From NCBI GenBank assembly GCA_949130485.1, contig OX422192.1, positions 1,506,986-1,570,985 on the forward strand: a stretch of 64,000 bases of DNA. Direction: 5' to 3'. The DNA comes from Agelas oroides. Its lineage: Eukaryota; Porifera; Demospongiae; Agelasida; Agelasidae. Below the pieces are notes generated by a model that did no database searches, had not been told where the DNA came from, and worked only from the letters and a program-made list of their open reading frames with translations. Within the stretch, counting starts at the first letter, position 1, and each line of letters begins with the position of its first letter. The position numbers were made by a program, and so were the translations under genes. This document shows positions 39,717-49,628 of this stretch, piece by piece.

Positions 39717-41779
39717 CGAAGGTAATACAAATACCCAACTGCTCTCCTCAGCCCCACCTCCCATCCTCTCTCCCTTTCCTCTCTCTTCTCCCTCCACCCT
39801 TCCCTCCCCTCTCCTTCATTCTCCTTCTCAATCCCCCACTCCCCACACACCCACCTTGAGTGGCTTGTTCGTAATCTTATCAAACAGGAGATAGACCACT
39901 GACTCCAGAGTGTGACCAGGTGTGTGCAGAGTACGGAACTCATAGCGAGAGGTAAAGTCAATCACCTGGGGGAGAGAGAGAGGGAGAGGGAGAGAGAAAA
40001 GAGAGGAGAGAGAGGGGGGGGGGGGGGAGAGGGGAGAGGGAGAGAGAAAAGAGAGGAGAGAGAGAGGGGGGAAGAGGGGAGAGGGAGAGAGAAAAGAGGG
40101 GAGAGGGAGAGAGAAAAGAGAGGAGAGAGAGAGAGGGGGGGAAAGAGGGGAGGGGGAGAGAGAAAAGAGAGAAGAAAGAGAGGGGGGAAAGAGGGGAGAG
40201 GGAGAGAGAAAAGACAGAAGAGAGAGAGGGGGGGGAAAGAGGGGAGAGGGAGAGAGAAAAGAGAGGAGAGAGAGAGGGGGGGAAGAGGGGAGAGGGGAGA
40301 GAGAAAAGAGAGGAGAGAGAGGGGGGGGGGGGGGGAGAGGGGAGAGGGAGAGAGAAAAGAGAGGAGAGAGAGGGGGGAAAGAGGTGAGAGGGAGAGAGAA
40401 AAGAGAGGAGAGAGAGAGGGGGGGGGGGGGGGGAGGGGAGAGGGAGAGAGAAAAGAGAGGAGAGAGAGAGGGGGAGAAAGAGGTGAGAGGGGAGAGAGAA
40501 AAGAGAGGAGAGAGAGAGGGGGGAAAGAGGTGAGAGGGAGAGAGAAAAGAGAGGAGAGAGAGAGGGGGAGAAAGAGGGGAGAGGGAGAGAGAAGAGAGAA
40601 GAGAGAGAGGGGGGAAACGGGAGAGGGAGAGAGAAAAGAGAGGAGAGAGAGAGAGGAGGGGAAGAGGGGAGAGGGAGAGAGAAAAGAGAGAAGAGAGAGA
40701 TGGGGGGAAGAGGGGAGAGGGAGAGAGAAAAGAGAGGAGAGAGAGAGGGGGGGAAAGAGGGGAGAGGGGGAGAGAAAAGAGAGGAGAGAGGAGGGTAAAC
40801 AGAGACGACAGTGATATAACATGGAGAGATATGTTACCAGAATCACACTCATTCGTACACGCACATTTCCATACGTAGGAATTCATCAGTCTTGTAAAAC
40901 TATCTCTGTAGATACACTACATGAGTGACCCTGGCCACACCATATATGGGCACATGCACTCACTCCTGCATAGAACTTTAACAGGGTGCACTTCTTATTA
41001 GCGTATGGCTATTTTGTGCATCCTTTGCTTTTTGCATAAAGTTTTATAGAAAAAAATAAATAAAAATTCAGTTCTGACATTCATGATAATTTTTCAGAAT
41101 TTGGAGTATTCTATAATTCAATTTTTTAGAATGTAATTCTCTTTATTTGGAGCATAGGCTGTACCTCATTATCTTTCAGCTCGTGGTGAGGGAACTTGCA
41201 TCTTTCTGAGGCTCCCGGACCAAAGTAAATGGGTGCCCCGGTCCTCTGCATGAGCTCGTAATGACCAGAGACAAAGTCAGCATGGAAGTGGGTCTCCAGG
41301 ATACCAGCAAGAGAGAGGTTTCGTGTCTTGAAGTCCTGAGAGGGGCAGGAGGGAAGAGAGAGGGGAGGAGAGAATAGGAGAAGAGAGAAGGAGGAAAGAA
41401 AGAGAGGAAGAGAGACAGTGGAGGAAAGGGGAGAGAAGGGAAAAGTGAGAGGGGAGAGGGGAGGGGAAGGAGGGAGAGGAGAAGAGAGGGGGAAAGGCAA
41501 CATTAGCCACAGCAACTTCCTGGATATAAACTTGACTTGCAGAACAAGCTTCGTGCGTTTCTACAACAATTTCCTCCTTCCCTGTTACCTCCCTCTCCTC
41601 TCCACATCCTCTCCCCATCCCCCCCTCACCACTAAGAAGGACTCCACATCTCTCCGTGGGTCAATGATGAATGCCTTCCCGTCATGTGAGACGACATAAG
41701 TGGCTTGTGCCAGACACTCCAGGTAGTACACGCGCACCTCCAGCCCTCCCCCATCGCTCACCACCTCCTTCAAACCACT
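39502..41779 (-). CDS. MBL-fold persulfide-dioxygenase-like protein, partial
   Basis: Four phase-0 minus-strand exons: 41630-41779, 41165-41335, 39855-39965, 39502-39645 (576 nt, 192 residues). Visible motifs are IIDPRRD, the metal motif THFHADFVSGH, TPGHT and FTGDTLFIG.CGRPDL. These give the His, His and Asp iron ligands known from ETHE1-type persulfide dioxygenases, which oxidise glutathione persulfide in sulfide breakdown. The HADFVSGH form and GAPIYFG are closer, from memory, to the bacterial MBL-rhodanese proteins than to human ETHE1 (HADHITG). A start exon is not identified upstream and the 3' end, possibly with a rhodanese domain, is lost in the gap. GA-rich and GT tracts directly precede the acceptors. 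Confidence 0.8.
39647..39713. repeat. (GT)n microsatellite abutting an MBL-gene acceptor
   Basis: GT tract whose reverse complement ends in the CAG acceptor of exon 39502-39645. Confidence 0.95.
39968..40795. repeat. 830-bp polypurine (GAGAGGGA/AAAGAGAGGAG)n tract
   Basis: Irregular units of about 45-60 bp made only of G and A on the plus strand, with two G-runs of 9-13. On the transcript it is an extreme pyrimidine tract ending at the acceptor of exon 39855-39965. Mirror symmetry could permit triplex (H-DNA) structure. Confidence 0.9.
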
Positions 41780-42124
41780 CTGGAATGGAACAGGGACGAC
41801 AAAAACACTGGTATAGAAATTGACAATGCCATGAAATATTATGTACTCAACTGTTGCTAAGAAATAAGCAGACAATGTATTGTCTGTATGGCTAGTCTTG
41901 TTCACATATTGTATGGGACAAAGGCAAGGGAGGAGCTAGCAAACAAGCTGCAGACATGATTTCTTGCCTGCCTACAGTTTTTTCTTCGGTCATTTTTGTT
42001 TGTTTGTTTGTTTGTTTACGTAGCTGCTTCAGAATTTCTGTTTCAGTTCTAGTGAACCATACTCATAATTATATGAGAAACTTACAGGCAATGCTTGCAA
42101 ATCCATTGTACATCAGTCAATCTG

Positions 42125-42126
<2 letters not shown>

Positions 42127-42203
<77 letters not shown>
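42127..42203. repeat. (GT)n microsatellite
   Basis: GT tract with one TATATG interruption. Confidence 0.95.
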
Positions 42204-42274
42204 GTGACTTTGCGACATCTAGGCCTATTTTTTTTTTAGGGAAATGTCGTCCGTTGATTGTTCATGCATGGACA

Positions 42275-42515
42275 TATAGATGGTTTCCAAATGTCAATTA
42301 AGTGTCCTACTTCCGGAGGGCAAACGCGCGATGGATAGGCAGCTGTACAGCGGACCTTTCACCTTGAGAGAAGCAGCTTCTTTTATCTTTCAACACTAAT
42401 GGTAAGGACTTGATGTAGCGCTTACTAGCCTGTATTTTGCACACAACTGCACTAAACCCAGACACCGACTTTTGCCCTCCGGAAGTGAAGCCACGCCCCA
42501 TGAAAACCATCTATA
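42275..42515. mobile_element. About 240-bp MITE-like inverted repeat
   Basis: Ends share TATAGATGG, and nested inside are facing copies of CTTCCGGAGGGCAAA (near 42311 and 42472). The target duplication is not clear and nothing is encoded. Confidence 0.5.
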
Positions 42516-44634
42516 CATACAAACATGTGCATGAATGTATTCTGCATCTACTAGCACACACCGCAGGCAAGTAGAAATTGTTGGAGATCACCATTCTCCA
42601 CAAAAAGAAACTAGCGAAATCAAAGGACTTAGCCCCGGAAGGGGGAGAAGGCTGGCTCCATTCTTCCTTTTCTACTTTTCGGCACCAAATTTGGATGCTG
42701 TAAGTTAGAACCTTGGTCCAATGCCCCTGCCCGGCTTTCTGGTCACATAGCTGTTTAATAATGTAGGGGGAGTATTAGTTATAGCTATATATACACTTTA
42801 CAGTTATCATCTTCATAGGCAGTATTGGGATTACTGGCTGCACATACACTGCAAGTATATACCCGCCAACACCACCAAAACAGCCGAGGCAACAACTCCC
42901 TGAGGCTAGCTCATACAGACATACTTAGCTGCTGTACCGGTTATATGCACAGGCCAGGCTGATAATTTGCGGTAAGTTTGCACACAGATCATAGATTCAG
43001 GTGTGGATTGTAGGACGAACCTGTCTAGTCGCACCTCCAAGGTGAGTTGATTGACGAGCAGTCTGATCCCGAGTTCTGTGCTTGAGTTTGTAAATTGTCT
43101 GTCCAGGCCAGGTAAATAGTATATATGCGCTAAAAAGTACAATAATCATACTCTTTATAAGAGCAAGGATACATCGTATGAGTGTGCGTGAGCATACGAT
43201 CGAGTGTGTACGTGACCTGCTGAGGTCAAGAGTTCAATGAATAGTGCAAAAGTTCGTGGTGCACATTTAATTAGGAACTTTCGTCCCCAGGCCAGTATGG
43301 CTGCAAAAACTACGGTGGGAAGGCCTGGGAACGAGGCTAGCTGAACCGTGCATGTATGTGGGTGGGGCAGCGGGTTCTGCGCCTTCCATTCGAGTAAAGT
43401 AAGTTAATGCCATAAATCCCTGGCACCTGTGCTATATCAACATATCCCACCTGATTGGTCCTTTGGTTTCCCATCAAATTCTGTTTGCTATGTAGTATGG
43501 TTTGATGATTTTTAGGGTGCCACATTACGAATCCTAAACAGTGTATGTTGTGTGTTAACAGTGATACCTGATTGATGGTGGACTGGAAGGTGCTTTAGTC
43601 AAGATTAATGACCATCAGAACAAAGATTGTGCAATGCTAGAATACAGTTGGGCTGAAAATGTTTCAATCAACAAAGCACCTGGTGACTCATAATATCAGC
43701 AGTCAACCCATAATACATCCAACAGTGATTTACATAGGTTCTCTCTTTTACATCCACTGCTTACAGGAAAAAATACCAACTTTATTTTATAAGCCGTACG
43801 TTCTCTGGAGAAACGTTTCAACCTTTAGATGCGACTGAAAAATAAATTACACTAATGAGCTGGTTCATAATACCAGCATCTACCTTAATTACGGTATACG
43901 GATGTATTTCTTGAGAAATATTTAATAGGATCCTAAATCATTTTTGGATTGGATATCCGGATTTCAGATTGGATTCTAAATTTCAGATAGGATTTTCTGA
44001 GTAGATTTCTGGATTTCAGATTGAATATCTGGATTTCAGAGTGGATTTCTGGTTTTCAGTTTGAGTTTCAATTGGATTTCTGCCGACAGTATATGAGCTT
44101 TCGTTCATGATGCACCCCTCGTATTTGGCCTAGGTAGGATACTCCTGGCCCTTCCGAGACAGTTCTCAGTCCTGGCGTCTTATAGTCATCATGCATCTCT
44201 CTGTATCAAATGTCCTTCTTGGATAATACAAGTCAAACCCTAGCAAGACATGTTTGTGTGAACTGAACATGCCATGCATGGAAAATGCCTTGACGATTCA
44301 CTCCACCTCCTTGGACATATCTTTGAAGTGAATGAGCCTCTACACAACACTTTGGTTAGCACTCATCTGTACATGTGTCTGTTTGGTGTGGATGTGTGCT
44401 GGTATAAAAGGTGGTAAATTTGAACAGGTATACGGCAAGTTAACTGCTAATTAAGTATACAGGAAGCTAATGTGAGTATACAGTAATAAGCCAAGATTGT
44501 ATACAGAAGTAAATAATAAACAACTGAGATTGTTGCACTATAGACTAATGTTGCTGTTCTGCGTGGTAGTGATGGCGCTGCATTCTGAAAGGTCCCGGAT
44601 GAAGGCACACTGGGTTGTCTCGTTCCCAGACCAC

Positions 44635-44753
44635 GTGTGTGGGAATGGGACGGAGTTCATTGAAGGTCGCTGCCTTTGCCGTTCACCTGTTCTGTCATTT
44701 GTTCATGTTACTCAACACAGGAAGTTGAGCACGTTCACGAGTCATCTACCTCT
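44635..44753 (+). other. Conserved Cys-rich open segment upstream of membrane protein 1
   Basis: Reads C-G-x-G-T-E-F-I-E-G-R-C-L-C-R-S and onward to a possible donor after CCTCTTG. The matching piece upstream of copy 2 (about 49267-49378) stays open in the same frame with mostly conservative changes. It may be an upstream exon or the decayed end of a related gene. No splice link to 45059 is proved. Confidence 0.35.
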
Positions 44754-45058
44754 TGGTATGCATTTGTGGTATGATTTCAGTGGCCATACCTTTCAAATTG
44801 CATGGTATGTTCAGTGTAAAAGTGAGATCCTATTTTGGCATGACATTCACACCATTGTTTTTGCAGTTCTGTATTCTACACAATTTCGGGTATTTTGATC
44901 AGGATGTATGTATTCTAGTTATGTACCCTAAAGTCGTGTTAGGTTAGAGTCAAATATACCGGTATAGTTCCATCAAAGCAACAGGAAATTGTAATTACCT
45001 TCCATGGTCACACTGGCTAGGCAACACATACATAGCGACTATAAAACGAGTCTGCCGC

Positions 45059-47005
45059 ATGCAGCTGCAGACTCCAATGATTTGTATACTGGTCGTATGC
45101 TCGCGCTGTTCAGCCATTTGCTTTCAGTCATTTGTGTTCAGTATGGTCGTGTCTATCAGCCAGAGTTTCCAAGTATTCAGTGTTCTCAGTCTTATCTGTT
45201 TGCCGGGATGCAGTCATCAAGAAGTGATCAAGGCTGCAGCTGGGAATCACAGTATCAACCATGGCTGTCCATCGTGGTTTATCCCCATCAACAACAGTTC
45301 AGACCGCTGCAAATGTGGTGAGCCAATCCACCGCCCGGGGAGGGTGGTGCTTTGTGATCCGAATACAAACCAGACTCTGGTGCGAATATTTTATTGCATG
45401 GACTATAATGAAGATGATGAGGTCTTTGTTGGTGAGTGTCCTTTTATCAACAAGAAAGGAGAGGTTCAGGGAATGTATGTGAAATTTCCACAGAATGTTT
45501 CTGAACTGAACCCATGGTTGTGCAGTGGGTTGAACCGCACTGGAGTGATGTGCAGCCAATGCCAGGAAGGTTTGGGAACTGCCATCTTTTCCTACTCAAT
45601 GGAATGTCTTCCATGTATGAGCAGTGGCCTTGGTTGGACATTGTATGTGTTTCTTGCCACTTTCCCCACAACTATACTTTTCCTGGTTGTGCTAATATTC
45701 CAATGTCGCTGTATTGCTTCTGGACCAATGAATGCTTACATATTTGTAAGTCAATTTGCAGTCAGTACTCTAAATAATCTGCCATCTATAGTAAATTTAC
45801 TTACAGGTGCATCATTTTCCATTTTGAAGGTCTATTTTACCATAAGTGGTATTTGGAACTTGGACTTTTTTCGCTATCTCATTCCTCCTTTCTGTGTGAG
45901 TGATCAGATTAGTCCACTTCATGTTGTCGCACTCGAGTACGTTGTGGCATTTTATCCTTTGTTGCTGACTGTCATTGTATACATCTGCATCCAGTTACAT
46001 GCTAGAGGCTGCTGGGTCATTGTCTGTTTGTGCCGGGTGTTTTGTAAGTGTTTCAGCAGCTGTAGACAAAGGTGGGGAAGACAGTGGGATCCATTTGCCT
46101 CACTTGTCCATACATTTGCCGCATTTCTCCTCCTCTCCTATTCCAAGATCTTGATTATATCACTTCGGCTTCTGAGTTACACGGAACTACATCTTCCAAC
46201 TGGAGGAACAATTAGCCCACCCAGGAGGGTGCTCCATGATCCATCACTAGAATGGTTTGGTGAGAAACATCTGCCATTTGCTCTTCCTGCCATCTTTATT
46301 CTTTGTATCTTTGTGTTCTTACCAGCACTTTTTCTGCTGCTGTATCCAATAAAAATCTTTCAGAAGTGTCTTGGGTGCTGTGGTAGAAGATTGCTTGCAC
46401 TACATGCATTTGCTGATGTCTTCCAGGGTTGCTACAAGAATGGTACCAATGGTACAAGGGATTGCCGGTACTTTGCAGGACTTTACCTTGTTCTTCGAAT
46501 AGTGCTTCTGCCTGCACTGTATGGTGGTTCTATATTTGGCTTATATGATGACATGGTATTAATTGTAGGCCTGGTCACTGCATCACTACTTTTCCTCCTT
46601 TTTCGTCCTTACAAGGACAATTCCTGGCTTAACATTTGGGACTCCACTGCGTTTTCACTCAGTGCCTTTGTAGTATACTGTGTGATGTATTCAAAGTACG
46701 TTGCATCTGTTCCCATTCAAATTATGGAAGTGATTGGTGCTGTACCTTCAGTATACTTGGTAATTTATGTGATATACAGACTGTTGGTATGGATGAAGAC
46801 TCTTCAGATATGTAAGAAAAAGTACAAAGATCGATTGATTCCAGAAACAGAAGAACCAGACAGACTTACACACCCCGAGGATTACGAAAATGACAAAGAA
46901 GTCAAGTTGCTCCTTTCCGATGATGGAAATGATGACCCACAACATTCTAAGCTGGAGACCTATCCTGTGTGTGGGAACAGTCAGCAGAAGTATGGCTCCA
47001 TTTAA
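45059..47005 (+). CDS. Orphan multi-pass membrane protein, copy 1
   Basis: Single exon, 648 residues. Residues 1-52 are hydrophobic (signal or anchor). About 55-188 is a Cys-rich ectodomain with NHS, NSS, NQT, NVS and NRT glycosylation sites and a G-V-M-C-S-Q-C-Q-E-G motif. Then come about nine membrane segments, near 190-215, 224-240, 253-270, 288-315, 347-370, 404-432, 473-515 (two), 531-550 and 558-580. The tail is charged (KKYKDR, EETEEP-type). Motifs NLDFFR, HLPFALPA, GCYKNGTNGTRDCR and FRPYKDNS match, from memory, a large uncharacterised family common in sponges and other early animals. Its function is unknown; receptor or transport roles are guesses. The ATG at 45059 begins the hydrophobic leader. 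Confidence 0.85.
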   Translation: MQLQTPMICILVVCSRCSAICFQSFVFSMVVSISQSFQVFSVLSLICLPGCSHQEVIKAAAGNHSINHGCPSWFIPINNSSDRCKCGEPIHRPGRVVLCDPNTNQTLVRIFYCMDYNEDDEVFVGECPFINKKGEVQGMYVKFPQNVSELNPWLCSGLNRTGVMCSQCQEGLGTAIFSYSMECLPCMSSGLGWTLYVFLATFPTTILFLVVLIFQCRCIASGPMNAYIFVSQFAVSTLNNLPSIVNLLTGASFSILKVYFTISGIWNLDFFRYLIPPFCVSDQISPLHVVALEYVVAFYPLLLTVIVYICIQLHARGCWVIVCLCRVFCKCFSSCRQRWGRQWDPFASLVHTFAAFLLLSYSKILIISLRLLSYTELHLPTGGTISPPRRVLHDPSLEWFGEKHLPFALPAIFILCIFVFLPALFLLLYPIKIFQKCLGCCGRRLLALHAFADVFQGCYKNGTNGTRDCRYFAGLYLVLRIVLLPALYGGSIFGLYDDMVLIVGLVTASLLFLLFRPYKDNSWLNIWDSTAFSLSAFVVYCVMYSKYVASVPIQIMEVIGAVPSVYLVIYVIYRLLVWMKTLQICKKKYKDRLIPETEEPDRLTHPEDYENDKEVKLLLSDDGNDDPQHSKLETYPVCGNSQQKYGSI

Positions 47006-48701
47006 CAACTCACTGTTATACTGGATAGCTACTTGTTTTCAATTTTTAAATATATATTTTTATTATTCAGTATATTATATAACTTGACAGTTACCAAAAC
47101 CAACTCGTAATTTTTGTAGGTAGTTTGGCAATTTAGTCCCATGCCTATGTGTGTTACACTAGTTTAATGAGCGATGTATGCGCCATTGTTGTTCAGATGT
47201 TTGCATGAGCATTAAAATTTCAAATGAACTGCCCAAGTTAATACATTTCTGTGCTACCTTTTTAGCAAACCAAATAGCTACTTCTTTGGTTAGCCCACTA
47301 TGATTCTAAGGCCTTCATATAGAGATGAGATAATATATATAAATGCAGTGTATATGGGGGTACACCAAGAACGTTAGCCTAAGTTTGTCTCGGTTTTAAG
47401 GAGAGCCTTGTTCCCAGGGCCTGCCCAGCTTCTAATTTTCAGTACAGGAAAGGGGGAGAGAGTTAAATTTTGTCACGAGTGACATCAGGGTAGAAAAGAT
47501 AATATTGAGGTATGGGGAAACTGGGACTCCGAATGGTGAAGGTATATACCAGGCAGGGTTTCATACAGGATTTTGAGTTGGGGGGGGGGGGGGGGGGAAC
47601 AGGATGGTAGCAGGATGATAGTAGCATGCATGAAAGCACGCTCACGCACGCGTAATGTGTGCCTACTAGGGGGGTCTGAGGGCATGCCCCCCCCCCCCCA
47701 AGGAAAATTTTGAATTTAGATCCTCTCAGATTGCTTCTGACACAATCTGTGACAAACTTTCCAAACAACATTTTGATGACACATATACTTATGTCCAGTA
47801 ACATGCCCCTACAATAGCCAGACCTGTTACACCTACAGCACACCATGCTTTTATTTTCCCATCCTCCTAGTCATAATAAGGCAAACACTATAAAGTTGAG
47901 ATGGATGTAGAAACTTCTGACAGCCTTGCATGCACCAGGGTTGTGTGCTCCACCTAGGAAAATACAGGCAATAACATGTCAGCTAATGGCAGACATGGTA
48001 CCCAGATACTAAGACTTGTTTTCATGGGGGAAAAAATTGGGAAGCTAATGCCATCTGTAAGTTACAGCGGATTGCAAAAGTCTTGCATGCAACAAGCATA
48101 TATGCAGTGGAAAACCACAATCTATTTACTTTTTATTATATCTACCACACATATGAAGCTAGCAACTGTCATACACAAAAGCATTGAGCATGTAGTTGGC
48201 CAGTCTCGGAAACCGACCCTCTCAGACCTCCGCATGCAAGGTTTGGTTCCAAGACTAGTATTTGGTCAAAAAACACACAAACCATTGCTTTTCAAAACTT
48301 TTATCTGAGTCTGTGGGAGTTGGTAGGATGTCACCAAACTGAGTTCTGGTATGAATGAGTTATGTACTATGGTATGGTACTATATTAGGCCACATATCCT
48401 GTTACAGGCATTGGCGGTTTCAGAGCTGCCAGGTTACCTGGGCAGGTGACACGTACGGCGGAGCCACTATGAGTTTCCGTAAGCAATAACCACAATTGAC
48501 CAGAATTTTACCCGGGGCTTGCCCGGGTTTGGAACCGCCAGTGGTTACAGGTATACAGGTATCTAGCTATGCAACTTGAGAACTGAGACCTTAGCTCATG
48601 TAAGTTTCTAGAGTCATACTGACAGGAAGTTGTTCAACCTACCATCTCCAATGACATTGATCTAATGGATTTCCAGAATGACATCAACCTAGCTAATAAC
48701 A
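47006..48701. other. 3' flank of membrane protein 1
   Basis: No gene. It is kept in copy 2 at 51576-53879 apart from an insertion there. It carries a CCTTGTTCCCAGG foldback-family arm near 47404, a G-run of about 16 near 47581 and a C-run near 47690 that differ in length from copy 2. Confidence 0.6.
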
Positions 48702-48926
48702 GCCCGGATGGAGGAGAACTATCTCAGTCTCAATGTTCAGTAAACAGCCCGGATGGAGGACGACTATCTCAGTCTCAATGTTCAGTAAACAGCCCGGATG
48801 GAGGACGACTATCTCAGTCTCAATGTTCAGTAAACAGCCCGGATGGAGGACGACTATCTCAGTCTCAATGTTCAGTAAACAGCCCGGATGGAGGACGACT
48901 ATCTCAGTCTCAATGTTCAGTAAACA
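48702..48926 (+). repeat. 45-bp minisatellite x 5
   Basis: Five units of AGCCCGGATGGAGGACGACT... at exactly 45 bp. One frame begins at an ATG (48665) and encodes a 15-residue repeat SPDGGRLSQSQCSVN. Two other frames are open as well, so coding is uncertain. Confidence 0.95.
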
Positions 48927-48945
48927 GAGCAAGGGCATGCTGTGG

Positions 48946-49017
48946 TAGCCTCGTCCCCAGGCTCTCTCCTCACTCTCCTCCCCCCGTTTTTGAGGAGAGA
49001 GCCTGGGGACGAGGCTA
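48946..49017. mobile_element. 72-bp perfect foldback
   Basis: Perfect 26-bp arms (TAGCCTCGTCCCCAGGC... and complement) around a 20-bp loop, immediately after the minisatellite. It is not present after the copy-2 array. It belongs to the CTCGTTCCCAGGC family scattered over the window. Confidence 0.8.
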
Positions 49018-49628
49018 ATGCTGAAGCAGGAAAGATAATCAGATTCATATGTGGTAAATCAATTGTGGTTTTCAACTGTTCACTTGCTTGTTTCAAGACT
49101 CTGCTGTACAATGGTAAAAATACAGGACGGCAGGCACAGTGGCTACATTTGGCACTATATAATGCACATTCGAGGGATTGTAGTTTACATGTAAAGTACG
49201 ATATTACTTTGGACAGGGTGAGTAGCTAGCTATTGATCTCAACAGTGATAGACTTGTCATGTCATGGGGCGGAGTTCATTGAAGGTCGCTGCCTCTGCCG
49301 TTCGGCCATTCTGTCATTTGTTCACATTACTCAACACAGAAAGTTGAGCATGTTCTCAAGTCATCTATCGTAGTCCTGGTATGATGACCACACCATTTGT
49401 GGTATGATTTCAGTGGTAGGAACATTTAGAACATGAGCCCCCCCCCCCCCCCCCCCCCCCCACTTCTTGGTAGCTGTCTCTGCCTCTGTTTTGGTATGAC
49501 ATTCATTACCATATCAGGATCTATATATCCTAGTATTAGTTCCATCAACAGCAAGAGGAAATTGTTACCCGCCGTGGTCACAGTAGCTGGGCAACACATG
49601 CATAGTGACTATAAAACAAGTCTGCAGC

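Larger units (their letters stand above)
41780..44634. other. Gene-free stretch
   Basis: No supported exon, though the 5' exon of the MBL gene should lie here. It contains a (GT)n (42127-42203), a MITE-like element (42275-42515), a foldback near 43287-43340 and a series of related GGATTTC(T/A)GGATT motifs near 43930-44080. A TATAAAA at about 44403 might serve the membrane-protein gene but is 650 bp from its start. Confidence 0.45.
44600..48945. repeat. Tandem duplication unit 1 (partner about 49260-54300)
   Basis: Holds the upstream Cys-rich piece, the membrane-protein gene, about 1.7 kb of similar 3' flank and the 45-bp minisatellite. The partner repeats all four in order and adds a 663-bp insertion. 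Confidence 0.9.

Noticed and set aside
39855-41335. A missing exon between the THFHADF and TPGHT exons
   Set aside because: The two exons join in phase 0 with a spacing normal for the MBL fold, and the intron is filled by the purine tract.
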